DNA of 34,925 nt from Chloroflexota bacterium (GTDB taxonomy: Bacteria; Chloroflexota; Anaerolineae; UBA7937; B3-Chlor): the NCBI GenBank assembly GCA_030603665.1, contig JAUVXJ010000025.1, positions 1 to 34,925 on the forward strand, given 5' to 3'. Positions 15,677 through 23,829 of this stretch are shown piece by piece. The notes beneath the pieces were generated by a model. It worked only from the letters and a program-made list of their open reading frames with translations, was not told the origin of the DNA and ran no database searches. Position 1 is the first letter of the stretch, and every line of letters starts with the position of its first letter. A program made the translations under genes and the position numbers.

Positions 15677-16237
15677 ATGGGAACCGCGAGGGTGGGCAAC
15701 GAATCTGCGAGGATCGTGAGAGATAGGATAGACAAGCGAGACCTGCTGTGGGTCCTGGCCTATCCCCTCTATCAACTCGTGGGGACCCTCCGCCACGAGC
15801 TAGGCCACGCCGTGGTCGCGCTCTTGCTCGGCGGAAAGATAGAGAAGCTCGTCTTTTGGCCGACGCGGACTGAGGCGGGTTTCCACTGGGGCTACACTGT
15901 CTGGTACGGCCGCCCCGCTGTGATCGTCACCGCCGCTCCGTACATCCTCGACCTGGTTGTCTTCGGCGCGTTCTTCCTGATCTGCACCCGGGTGCGCTTC
16001 CGGCGACACTGGGTGTGGGTCAATCTAGTCATCGTGGGGCTCATCTCCCCCTTCGTGAATTCGGTTTATAGCTACGTGAGGGGCGTCATGGGTGCCGGCG
16101 ACGTGGCCAGGCTTTTCGTGGAGCTGCCAGAGGGGTTGGTGCACGGCTTCTTCGCCGTGACCATAGTGATCTACGTGGTAGGCTTGCTCTTCATTCTATG
16201 GCCCAGGGCCAGGGCAGTCTTCGATCGGATTGAATGA
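15677..16237 (+). CDS. M50-like integral membrane metalloprotease
   Basis: This ~186-residue protein has four or five hydrophobic segments and a zinc-protease motif RHELGHAVVALLLGG (H40, E41, H44 from ATG 15677), as in the small M50B-like peptidase family. A clear second metal-binding motif (NPDG type) is not visible, so activity is uncertain. The family generally cuts within or near membranes. The start is unclear: ATG 15677 lies only two bases after AGGAAAGG, and GTG 15644 or GTG 15692 are alternatives. Gene relics lie on both sides, so neighbours give little help on function. Confidence 0.65.
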   Translation: MGTARVGNESARIVRDRIDKRDLLWVLAYPLYQLVGTLRHELGHAVVALLLGGKIEKLVFWPTRTEAGFHWGYTVWYGRPAVIVTAAPYILDLVVFGAFFLICTRVRFRRHWVWVNLVIVGLISPFVNSVYSYVRGVMGAGDVARLFVELPEGLVHGFFAVTIVIYVVGLLFILWPRARAVFDRIE

Positions 16238-16262
16238 AGCGTGGCGCCCTTATGCCTCTCTC

Positions 16263-16600
16263 ACGGCCAGCATCCCAGGCCTCGCCGGTGAACCGGTAGG
16301 GGTTGGGTACGTCCCCGCCCGCCACCGGCACGCCGAAGGGATCGTAGGCGTAGTTGGTCTCTACGTCGCCTGAGCTATCGAGTAGCTGCCGCACGCTCCC
16401 CAGCCCATCGTGCACGTAGTACAGCCTCGTGGGCTGCTGCTGCGCAATGATGTCCAGCCCGTAGAGGTACACAGCCTCGGTGTCGCTGATGACCACGGGC
16501 AGCGTCGCCGCCAGGTCCAGGGCGTACTGCGTGGTGTCTCCAGCGACGGTCTTGCTGGTCCTGGCCCCGTCGCTGCTGTAGGCGAATTCGCTTCCTAGGG
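16263..16600 (-). pseudogene. RHS / YD-repeat core fragment
   Basis: On the minus strand the frame after an in-frame TGA at 16605-16607 reads FAYSSDGARTSKTVAGDTTQ, then YLYGLDIIAQ, YYVHDGLGSVRQLLDS, YAYDPFGVP and PYRFTGEAWDA. This is the RHS-repeat-associated core that normally ends the shell of large RHS toxins. The rest of the protein is missing on both sides: there is no start, and after AWDA the usual ...YYLRARYYDP is lost. It is a dead fragment of a secreted RHS protein that would normally exceed 1000 residues. Confidence 0.8.
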
Positions 16601-16686
16601 TTCAGTCCAGCCGCCTCCTTGCCTCGAGAAACCTCCCCGCCCACTGCGTCACCCTCCGGGCGGCCAACGAAGACACGCCCGCAAGA

Positions 16687-17397
16687 CTACTCTAACTCTA
16701 TCGGTCCGTAGCCTGGCCAGTCGCTCAGGGCTTCCAGCGTCTTGTTGGGAGTGCCGCTGTAGACGCCTGCCTCACGGGCCAGTTCTATGAAGCGCTCCAA
16801 GGGCGCTGCTCGGAAGTACCAAACGTCCGCCACGCTGCTCTCTGGTTGCAGCGCCCCATCCTCGTAAGGCAGTACGAGGTCCACCGTGAACCCGTGCGTG
16901 GGGTAGAATAGGGTGACGTCGTAATAGAGGGGCCCCGAGATAGGGCGACGCGCAATGTACTTCTCTGGAGGACCATACCTGTCGATCAGGCGGCCCAGAG
17001 TGACGCCCCGGTAGGGGCAGATCGTGATGTACTTGAGTACACCTTCCTCTATGGAGAAATAGTTGCACGTACTGAGGAGGCCAGCACTACTACGCCAGTG
17101 TATGGTGACGCCCGCCACTTCCTCACCGCCTCGAGTCGACCGGGTATAGCTGCCTCTACGCACCGACCGTGTGTCCACGAATCTCGTCGTGCTCATGAAC
17201 TCAGCGACGTCCTCCTCGGTGGATTCGCCGGGGATCAGACCTTGCCAGCACGGGGGCTCGCATGGTTCGCCGGTGAGCAAGCTCATGTCGAGGGGCGGGG
17301 GCTCGCCACAGCCGTGGGACGTCGCGGCGATGAGGAGCGCCATGCAGAGGAACGGTATTGAGATGGGCGCTGCGACTCGCGGGAGCTGGGATCTCAT
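16687..17397 (-). CDS. Secreted lipoprotein of unknown function
   Basis: This 236-residue protein has a signal peptide (hydrophobic about 11-26) ending in a Cys at position 30 within ATSHGC, a weak lipobox. The mature part begins with a conserved-looking GEPCEPPCWQGLIPGEST. I recall this opening from a family of uncharacterised Chloroflexota lipoproteins, but no function is known. The rest is a mixed alpha/beta stretch with few motifs (YGPPEKYI, YYDVTLFYPTHGF). ATG 17395-17397 has only a poor ribosome-binding site. It lies 168 nt downstream of the HAD-like gene on the same strand, and the gap shows no clear promoter. Confidence 0.65.
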   Translation of the reverse strand: MRSQLPRVAAPISIPFLCMALLIAATSHGCGEPPPLDMSLLTGEPCEPPCWQGLIPGESTEEDVAEFMSTTRFVDTRSVRRGSYTRSTRGGEEVAGVTIHWRSSAGLLSTCNYFSIEEGVLKYITICPYRGVTLGRLIDRYGPPEKYIARRPISGPLYYDVTLFYPTHGFTVDLVLPYEDGALQPESSVADVWYFRAAPLERFIELAREAGVYSGTPNKTLEALSDWPGYGPIELE

Positions 17398-17565
17398 GAT
17401 GCAAGTGTCCGGATAGGCGCACTATCGTAAGGATCTGGCGGCACGAGGTGAAACCGAGTCGAGAGGATTGTAGCAGAGCCCATATGAGTTGGCAATGGGG
17501 GAGGGGCGGCTAGCTGGCGGGCCTGTTCTGGTCGAGAAGGAGGAGAAGCAGGGCGACGGACGCGG

Positions 17566-18696
17566 CTATACCTCCCCCACCGCCAGCGTCTCCAGCCGGT
17601 GGAGCGGCTTTTTCCCCGCCTCTGCCTGCTCCGGGCTGGGCACCGACGCCTCGTCCGGCTTGTCCGAGACGCCGAACAGCAGACAGCCACGTTCCCTGAG
17701 TGTGATGGCTGCGGCCCGCACTTCCTCGGTGATGGCTATGCGCTGGGAGAGGACCTCCTCGGCTGAAGCGCCCGGCAGATCCCCAAAGCGGGCCACGGTG
17801 GTTTGGTACTCGTTGTAGCGAAAGGCCTTGAAGGGGGTGGGATCGCCGGCCTCCACGCGCTCCCATACGTCGTCGTGAATGGAGGTCAGTCCTGTAGCGG
17901 CCAGCTCTGGACGGCGACCCTGGACCGTGGCGATGAAGTCCTCGAAGCCTTGCATGGATCCGCTCTCAACCTGACCGATGAGCGCCTCCAGCTCCCACAG
18001 ACCAGCCCCCAGGATGAGACAGACATACGCCAGGTAGTCCTGATTATCCGCGGTGAAGGCGTGGTAGGCTGACTGGTTGAGCTCTTCGTACGCAGTGCGG
18101 AACGCCGTCTCGTCGAAGCGGGGTCCCAGCAGGTCGCCCACCGTGCGCTTGACGCCCTCCACCCGGGCTTCGTCGATGACCTTATCGTTCCGTCCCCGTG
18201 CGCCGACGGCCGTCTTGTCCACGTCTACGACCACGGCGGTGGTTTCGTCCAGCGCGAAGCTCTGATCCTCCAGGAAGCGCAGGAAATCGGGTAGAGCGGA
18301 CCAGCGGTTGGCCAGGTACAGGGATGCTTCCACCTCCGTCTGGAGAGGACTGCTCAGATCGTCTGCTCCGATGAAGGCCCATCCAGGCCAGTTGCCTGCA
18401 GCGCACAGGTTCTGGAAGGCTGTGCCGTCGTTCATTCGCGTGTCTCCGACGTAGACGATGCGTTGGATGCTGCCCCGAGGGATCTCGACCCTTCGGCCGT
18501 GGCGCAGCATCTCGGCCAGCACCGCGCCGTAGACGGGTTCGGCCTTGCGGGGTAGGGCCCTGGCCTCGAGGCTGAGGTTCGCGCGAAGATCATCCACGGA
18601 TGGCAAACGAGGGTCGGCCGGGATCAGGTTTCGATAGACGATGAAGTCTCCCAGACTCTCGTAGAGGGAGGTCAGTCCTGTTGTCTGGTACGTCAT
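17566..18696 (-). CDS. HAD-superfamily-like protein of unusual domain order
   Basis: This 376-residue protein's best motif is VVVDVDKTAVG (155-165, D158 and D160), the DxDxT nucleophile motif of HAD phosphatases. GVSDKPDEAS (342-351) would be the later Ser/Lys motif. A VGDTRMNDG stretch (83-91) resembles the closing motif IV of HAD enzymes, yet it lies before motif I. The N-terminal third may therefore be the tail half of a second HAD-like unit, or the protein may be rearranged. The substrate is unknown. GGAGAAG lies five bases before ATG 18694-18696 and partly inside a perfect palindrome. It follows asd by 58 nt and may belong to the SAM-regulated unit. Confidence 0.6.
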   Translation of the reverse strand: MTYQTTGLTSLYESLGDFIVYRNLIPADPRLPSVDDLRANLSLEARALPRKAEPVYGAVLAEMLRHGRRVEIPRGSIQRIVYVGDTRMNDGTAFQNLCAAGNWPGWAFIGADDLSSPLQTEVEASLYLANRWSALPDFLRFLEDQSFALDETTAVVVDVDKTAVGARGRNDKVIDEARVEGVKRTVGDLLGPRFDETAFRTAYEELNQSAYHAFTADNQDYLAYVCLILGAGLWELEALIGQVESGSMQGFEDFIATVQGRRPELAATGLTSIHDDVWERVEAGDPTPFKAFRYNEYQTTVARFGDLPGASAEEVLSQRIAITEEVRAAAITLRERGCLLFGVSDKPDEASVPSPEQAEAGKKPLHRLETLAVGEV

Positions 18697-18702
18697 GGGC
18701 TT

Positions 18703-18738
18703 CTCCGTAGCTGCACGGCATGCCGTGCAGCTACGGAG
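18703..18738. repeat. Perfect 36-bp palindrome over the ribosome-binding site of the HAD-like gene
   Basis: 18703-18720 (CTCCGTAGCTGCACGGCA) is followed without spacer by its exact reverse complement, 18721-18738. On the minus strand the 3' arm ends in CGGAG, the core of the ribosome-binding site of the HAD-like gene. As RNA it would hide that site and could also terminate or process the asd transcript. As DNA it is a candidate operator. Confidence 0.9.
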
Positions 18739-18754
18739 GGGTCAAGCCTCTCCA

Positions 18755-19804
18755 TCAGCGCACCCACCCCTGGGCCACCAACAGTTCCGCGTTGTGGATG
18801 GATCCACCGGCGGCGCCGCGAAGGGTGTTGTGGCCCAGTACCACGAACTTGAAGTCCAGTATAGGGCAGGGGCGGACGCGTCCTACGGTGACGCACATCC
18901 CCCTTTCCATGTCGCGATCTCGCAGGGGCTGTGGCCGGTTGTCCCGGTCACTGACCAGGATGGGTCGAGGGGGCGAACTCGGTAGCTCTGCCAGCTCTGG
19001 GGAGGTGGCAAACCCCTGCCAGGCGGCGATCACGTCATCCAAGGTTGCGTGGCGTTCCAGCTGGACACTCACGCACTCGGTGTGGCCATCGCGAACGGGC
19101 ACGCGATTGCACTGGGCGCTGATGACGAAGAGCGCGTTCTCAATCTCTCCGTTGCGCAATTGCCCCAGCAGTTTCTGGGGCTCAGTCTCCAGCTTGTCCT
19201 CCTCCCCCGGGATCAAGGGCAAAACGTTGTCCAGGATATCCAGCGCCGACACGCCGGGATAGCCTGCCCCGGAGACGGCCTGCATGGTGACCACCGACAC
19301 CTTGCGCACCTCATAGGTTTCATGGAGCGGCTTGAGCGCCACCGCCAGCTGCGTGGCTGAGCAATTGGCGCTGGCCACGATGAAACCCTTCCCTCCGCGA
19401 CGCTGGCGCTGCACATCGATGAGGGCCGTATGCTCCGCATTCACCTCTGGTATGAGCAGCGGAACGTCGTCGTCGAGCCGGTGGGCAGAGGCGTTCGTAC
19501 AAATGGCTGTTCCCGCCTGGGCGAGGGTCTCCTCCACTGGGCCGGCCACGTCCGAAGGGAGCGCGGAGAAGACCAGAGGGCAGTCCGGCACCTTGTCGAT
19601 GGGTTGCACGATAAGGTCACGGACGGCGGCGGGCATGGGTGTGGGGAGCAGCCAGTGGCAGGCTTCTGCGTAGGGCCGGCCGGCCGAAACGTCTGACGCG
19701 CCCAGGGCAACTACCCTGAACCAGGGGTGGTGGGCAAGCAGTTGCACGAACCGTTGTCCCACCATGCCGGTCGCTCCCCAAATGGCGACGTGAATCTCAT
19801 TCAT
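18755..19804 (-). CDS. asd: Aspartate-semialdehyde dehydrogenase
   Basis: This 349-residue NADP-dependent enzyme makes the second step of the aspartate pathway (aspartyl phosphate to semialdehyde). It has the Rossmann loop WGATGMVGQRF (9-19), FSALPSDVAG, the catalytic Cys in SANCSATQLA (C148), SGAGYPGVSALDI, and the His in RVPVRDGHTE (H241). The pattern is closest to the archaeal/fungal branch rather than the E. coli one. The start overlaps the lysC end by eight bases, so translation is coupled. lysC, asd and the metB-like gene form one SAM-riboswitch-led operon. Confidence 0.93.
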   Translation of the reverse strand: MNEIHVAIWGATGMVGQRFVQLLAHHPWFRVVALGASDVSAGRPYAEACHWLLPTPMPAAVRDLIVQPIDKVPDCPLVFSALPSDVAGPVEETLAQAGTAICTNASAHRLDDDVPLLIPEVNAEHTALIDVQRQRRGGKGFIVASANCSATQLAVALKPLHETYEVRKVSVVTMQAVSGAGYPGVSALDILDNVLPLIPGEEDKLETEPQKLLGQLRNGEIENALFVISAQCNRVPVRDGHTECVSVQLERHATLDDVIAAWQGFATSPELAELPSSPPRPILVSDRDNRPQPLRDRDMERGMCVTVGRVRPCPILDFKFVVLGHNTLRGAAGGSIHNAELLVAQGWVR

Positions 19805-21305
19805 GCTCTCCCTCCAATCCCAGTTCGCGATGGAGACAGCGGACAGTGTCTGCCAGCTGATCCTCTGGGATACAGAAGGACACGCTCTGCTCGGTCGCGG
19901 CTTGGGCCACAGCGATGACTCTGGCGCCGTGCTTGCCTAACGCTGCAAAGGCCCGAGCGGCGATGCCTGTGTCGTTCCAACCAGGCACGCCGACAACGGA
20001 GACGGTGGCCACTCTCTCCTTGGCTCCCAGGCTGCAGATGTCGCCCAGCTTGCGGAACGAGCCCACGCTGGAGCCCTCACCGTTCAAGGGCAGGCCCGAC
20101 CATTCCTGAGCCGTACCGTCACCGAACGCTCGGCAGAGCACATTGAGACAGTGCGCTTGATCCCGCTCCCTGACTACCAGATTCAGGTTCTGCTCGGAGA
20201 AGGATTGTGAAAACATCAGCACGTCAACGCCAGCATCGCTCAGGTGCTGTAGTGCCCGTGCTGCCATTTGCAGCGCCCAGCTGTTGTCCTGGCCTCCGAT
20301 GGCGATCAGACTCAGCCCCGTCGCAGAGATGATGGCGGGCAGCAGTTTACGTTCCGGACTGGGAGTCTCCACGATCAGCGTGCCTGCGCGATCTGGGTTG
20401 AAGGTGTTCAGGATGCGGAGAGGGATGCTGTTTTCGATGACGGGTCTGATGGTCTTGGGATGCAGTACCTCAGCGCCAAAGTAGGCTAGCTCGGTCGCCT
20501 CGTTGTAGGAAAGCTCAGACAGCGTTTGGGCCTGGGGGACGATGTTGGGGTCGGCGGTGAGGATTCCATCCACGTCACTCCAGATCCAGACTTCTTCGGC
20601 CTCGAGCCCAGCTCCGACGATGGCTGCGGTGTAGTCGCTGCCTCCACGACCGAGGGTGGTGGTCGCACCTTTCTCAGTTGCAGCGATGTATCCCGTGATC
20701 ACCGGGATCACACCCTGCTCCAGCAAAGGCTCGATGCGCTGCCGCAGTCTCTGGCCTGTGGGAGTCATGAGTGGGACAGCGGCGCCGAAGTTGTCATCGG
20801 TCACGATCAACTCGGTGGCACTTACAGCCTGGGCGCGTGCTCCGCGCTCTCTCAAGATGGCGGCGAGGATGTTGGCCGACAACTGCTCTCCAAATGCGAC
20901 GACCGCATCGGCGCCACGGGCTGTCAGCTCCCCCAGCACACCGATGCTGCGGTAGAGGCGTTCCAGGTCATGCAGGCGGTCCTCGATCAGGCCTCCCACT
21001 TCGAGCCTTTCCCGGCCATCGGTGAGCATGGACTTCACGACATCCAGATGGCTTGCCAGTAGTTCGGCTTTGATGTCGCGATATACTGCATCTTTGCCTT
21101 CGGTAGCGGCGCGGGCTCCGGCTACGAGCCTATCAGTCGTGCCACTCATCGCGGAGACAATAACCACAGGTGCCGCAGACTGCACCCCTTTCCTGTCGTC
21201 GAGAACGCCCTCCGCGCTGGCTTGCTGCTCGATGACGATGTCGGCAACGCGGCCAAAGAGCTCCCCGCTACCAACGGAGGTACCACCGAATTTGTGTACT
21301 ATCAT
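19797..21305 (-). CDS. lysC: Aspartate kinase
   Basis: This 502-residue enzyme phosphorylates aspartate, the entry to Lys, Thr and Met synthesis. MIVHKFGGTSVG is the family N-terminus. GRGGSDYTAAIVGA and WSDVDGILTADP are the kinase-domain signatures. Two C-terminal ACT domains follow (about 320-490; VSVVGVPGWNDTGIAARAF). The ATG at 21303-21305 is chosen because GGAGG lies five bases upstream and the family N-terminus begins there; an in-frame ATG 33 bases upstream would invade the preceding gene. ACT domains usually give feedback control by Lys or Thr. It sits 19 bases after the metB-like gene. Confidence 0.95.
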   Translation of the reverse strand: MIVHKFGGTSVGSGELFGRVADIVIEQQASAEGVLDDRKGVQSAAPVVIVSAMSGTTDRLVAGARAATEGKDAVYRDIKAELLASHLDVVKSMLTDGRERLEVGGLIEDRLHDLERLYRSIGVLGELTARGADAVVAFGEQLSANILAAILRERGARAQAVSATELIVTDDNFGAAVPLMTPTGQRLRQRIEPLLEQGVIPVITGYIAATEKGATTTLGRGGSDYTAAIVGAGLEAEEVWIWSDVDGILTADPNIVPQAQTLSELSYNEATELAYFGAEVLHPKTIRPVIENSIPLRILNTFNPDRAGTLIVETPSPERKLLPAIISATGLSLIAIGGQDNSWALQMAARALQHLSDAGVDVLMFSQSFSEQNLNLVVRERDQAHCLNVLCRAFGDGTAQEWSGLPLNGEGSSVGSFRKLGDICSLGAKERVATVSVVGVPGWNDTGIAARAFAALGKHGARVIAVAQAATEQSVSFCIPEDQLADTVRCLHRELGLEGEHE

Positions 21306-21324
21306 CCCGCCCTCCGTGTGTTGG

Positions 21325-22506
21325 CTAGATTCCATCAAGGGCCTGATTGAGGTCAGCGATCAGGTCCTCGGGATCTTCAATACCTACGGCATATCGCACC
21401 AGGTTGTCTTTGAGGCCCGCCGCCTCGCGCTCCGCAGGGTCAAGTGAGAGCAGCATCACTGGCTGCTGAACGATACTCTCCACGCCACCCAGCGTGGGGC
21501 CGATGTATGGGACCCGCAAGTTGTCGATGAAGCTGGAAGTCCTGTCTATGTCGCCGTCGATATCGAAGCTGACCACACCGCCGAAACCCGACATCTGCTC
21601 ACGCGCCAGGTCATGCTGTGGATGGCTCGTCAGGCCAGGATAGTAGACCCGGTGGACTGCGGTGTGGCCTTCCAGGAACTGAGCGAGGCGCTGGGCGCTC
21701 TCGTTCTGGCGATGGACCCGCAGGTCCAGAGTCTTCAGTCCTCGCAGCAGGAGGTATGCGTCGTGAGGGCTGGCCACGCCGCCCAGCACTCCGCGGGCCT
21801 CCTCGATCTGAGCCAGAAGACTGCGCGACCCAACGACGATCCCTGCCAGCAAGTCGTTGTGCCCTCCCAGGTACTTGGTGGCGCTGTGTATGACCAGATC
21901 GGCGCCGAAGTCCAGCGGACGAAGGTTAACGGGAGTGGCGAAGGTACTGTCGACGACCGTGGCCAGATCATGAGCTCTGGCGACCTCCACCATTCGCGGG
22001 AGGTCCATGATGCTCAGGTAGGGGTTGGTTGGTGTTTCTGAGAAGATGGCCCGCGTTTCGGGTCGAACTGCAGCGGCCATGGCGGCTAGGTCGTCTATGG
22101 GCACGAAAGTCGTCTCGATCCCCCAGCGGGTCATGTAGTCGACGGCAAGATCGTGCGTGCGGTGATAGACCTCACGAGCCATGATCAGGTGGTCGCCGGC
22201 GGACAACAGGGCGCCGAGGGTTGTGCTGATGGCACTCATCCCGCTGGCGAAGAGTAGAGCCCTCTCTCCTCCTTCCAGTGAGGCTACCTTTCCCTCCACC
22301 GCGTTCTGCGTCGGGTTGCCGTACCGCCCGTAGTCGACCTGCTGTAGCTCGTCACCAGCCTCCTTGCGACGCATGAAGTCCAGGATCTCGGCCGTGTCCT
22401 GGAAAGTGTAGGTCGAGGTCTGGACGATAGGGGTGGTGAGGGCGCCGTGTGGCTTGGGCCTCTCCTCACCGGCGTGCACGGCCTGGGTCGAGAACTGGTT
22501 CGTCAT
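21325..22506 (-). CDS. metB: Trans-sulfuration PLP enzyme (cystathionine gamma-synthase / gamma-lyase type)
   Basis: This 393-residue Cys/Met-metabolism PLP protein has YGRYGNPTQNAVEGKVASLEGG (59-80), FASGMSAIST, ETPTNPYLSI, DSTFATP and the PLP lysine in SATKYLGGHNDLL (K211). Synthase, gamma-lyase, O-acetylhomoserine sulfhydrylase and methionine gamma-lyase share this fold. The SAM riboswitch and the lysC-asd partners favour a role in methionine synthesis, so the symbol is provisional. ATG 22504-22506 follows GAGGAG by seven bases. The open frame further upstream crosses the riboswitch terminator and is not coding. Confidence 0.85.
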   Translation of the reverse strand: MTNQFSTQAVHAGEERPKPHGALTTPIVQTSTYTFQDTAEILDFMRRKEAGDELQQVDYGRYGNPTQNAVEGKVASLEGGERALLFASGMSAISTTLGALLSAGDHLIMAREVYHRTHDLAVDYMTRWGIETTFVPIDDLAAMAAAVRPETRAIFSETPTNPYLSIMDLPRMVEVARAHDLATVVDSTFATPVNLRPLDFGADLVIHSATKYLGGHNDLLAGIVVGSRSLLAQIEEARGVLGGVASPHDAYLLLRGLKTLDLRVHRQNESAQRLAQFLEGHTAVHRVYYPGLTSHPQHDLAREQMSGFGGVVSFDIDGDIDRTSSFIDNLRVPYIGPTLGGVESIVQQPVMLLSLDPAEREAAGLKDNLVRYAVGIEDPEDLIADLNQALDGI

Positions 22507-22579
22507 GGATCCTCTCCTCTCGGGTTGATCTGCAACCAATGCCAACGGTGCGTCCCATCCAGGAGGAGCGTGGCGCAGC

Positions 22580-22618
22580 AAAAAGCCTCTCCAGCGGGGT
22601 TGTGTTTGCTGAAGAGGC
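22580..22618 (-). terminator. Riboswitch terminator before the metB-like gene
   Basis: On the minus strand GCCTCTTCAGC (22608-22618) pairs with GCTGGAGAGGC (22585-22595), 11 bp with one U-G, 12-nt loop, followed by TTTTTGC. It lies 17 nt after the SAM aptamer and 74 nt before the start codon, as expected for a transcriptional OFF switch. Confidence 0.88.
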
Positions 22619-22635
22619 ACTCAACGATGCCGTGT

Positions 22636-22753
22636 TCTCATCTCTCAGCACCCGCCGCCGGGTCTGTCGGAGTTGGCACCTTGGCCTGCATTGTGCTGCA
22701 CGCCCGGTTGCCGAGGCTTCACAGGGCCGGTCCCTCCACCTCTCTGGATAAGA
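22636..22753 (-). promoter_or_regulatory. SAM-I riboswitch (S-box) aptamer
   Basis: The minus strand reads TCTTATC (P1), then AGAGAGGTGGAGGGACCGGC, then CCTGTGAAGCCTCGGCAACC, then AAGGTGCCAACTCC, and closes with GATGAGA, which pairs with the first arm. These are the conserved S-box elements, including the GGUGGAGGGAC.GGCCC block, the AAGCC.CGGCAACC kink-turn block and the GGUGCCAAcUCC block. Binding of S-adenosylmethionine is expected to favour the downstream terminator and switch off the metB-lysC-asd unit. Confidence 0.95.
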
Positions 22754-22786
22754 TTTCTCTCATCGGCTAGTATTCAATTGGCGGTG

Positions 22787-22815
22787 ATGTTAGCATAGTT
22801 GTGGACCTGTGTCAA
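22787..22815 (-). promoter_or_regulatory. Promoter of the SAM-riboswitch operon
   Basis: TTGACA (22810-22815), 17-bp spacer, TAACAT (22787-22792) on the minus strand. The start is expected near 22780, ~27 nt before the aptamer. Confidence 0.65.
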
Positions 22816-23101
22816 ATCGAGAGGCCCTCTGCAACCTTAAAATCCCGCCTGACTGGACAAACCTAGTGAGGTGCTCGCAGCAGTCGGCTCTTACTCCGTC
22901 AGTGAGCATACCTGCGGCTCACGGGCGGTGGAGACGATGCCAGAAGTGGGAAGGACAGTTGCTGTCTTGAAGCGTTCGCTGCGGTGCTTCGTGGGGAGCA
23001 GGAGCCCTGGCCGTTGCAGACGGGCTTGAACTATGATAGAACGGGACGCAAGGCACCGGTTGTCGTGACTGGGCAATTATCTTCAGGGAAAACAAGCGAG
23101 C

Positions 23102-23821
23102 ATGGGTCACATCCTCGTAGTTGACGACGAGCCAGCCATCATCACCGTGGTGCGGGAGCGTCTGGAGCGTGATGGGTTCTCGGTGAGGGCCGCCGCCAGC
23201 GGCGAAGAGGCCCTCGAGTACTTGGAGACCGAGCCAGCAGATCTCATCGTACTCGATGTGATGCTGCCCGGCATAGATGGCCTGGAGGTCTTGCGTCGCC
23301 TGCGCGGCCAGGGCAAGACGATGCCCGTTGTGGTGCTCACCGCCAGGGACGAGGACGTGGACAAGATCGTGGGCCTGGAGCTGGGCGCTGATGATTACCT
23401 GGTCAAGCCTTTCAACCCTCGGGAGTTGACCGCCCGCGTGCGCGCTGTGCTCCGCCGGCACTACGAGGCCAGAGCTCTGGAGGCCGAGGTGACCGAGATG
23501 CGTGCCGTGCTGGAGACCCCAGATCCCGAAGAAGGGTTGCGCTTCGATGAGCCCCGGCGCAGGGTATGGTTTCGGGGACAGCTCGTCCAGCTTCGGCCCA
23601 GAGAGTTCGATCTGCTGCACTTCCTGGCCCGGCACAAAGGCCAGGTGTTTTCTCGCGAAACATTGCTGTCGCACGTCTGGGGGCATGAGAGCTACATCGA
23701 CGAGCGCACAGTAGATGTTCACGTTCGCCGCCTGCGCAGCAAGTTGAGCGGCATTGACCCGGACGCTCAGGTGATCCTCACTGAGTGGGGAGTGGGCTAC
23801 CGGTTGGCAGAGGATCTCTGA
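23102..23821 (+). CDS. OmpR/PhoB-family response regulator
   Basis: This 239-residue regulator has a receiver domain (1-120) with the acidic pair D8-D9, the phospho-acceptor D52 in LIVLDVMLPG, T80 and K102 in DYLVKPF. A linker with a helical stretch (119-145) leads to a winged-helix DNA-binding domain (146-239) ending TEWGVGYRL. It is the partner of the histidine kinase that starts eight bases after its stop. ATG 23102 has only a weak ribosome-binding site. A TATGAT at 23032-23037 may be its -10, but no good -35 is seen. Confidence 0.92.
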   Translation: MGHILVVDDEPAIITVVRERLERDGFSVRAAASGEEALEYLETEPADLIVLDVMLPGIDGLEVLRRLRGQGKTMPVVVLTARDEDVDKIVGLELGADDYLVKPFNPRELTARVRAVLRRHYEARALEAEVTEMRAVLETPDPEEGLRFDEPRRRVWFRGQLVQLRPREFDLLHFLARHKGQVFSRETLLSHVWGHESYIDERTVDVHVRRLRSKLSGIDPDAQVILTEWGVGYRLAEDL

Positions 23822-23829
23822 GGTCCGCT

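Noticed and set aside
22507..22620. N-terminal extension of the metB-like gene to 22620
   Set aside because: It would cross the riboswitch terminator. The ATG at 22506 has a strong ribosome-binding site and the family N-terminus starts there.
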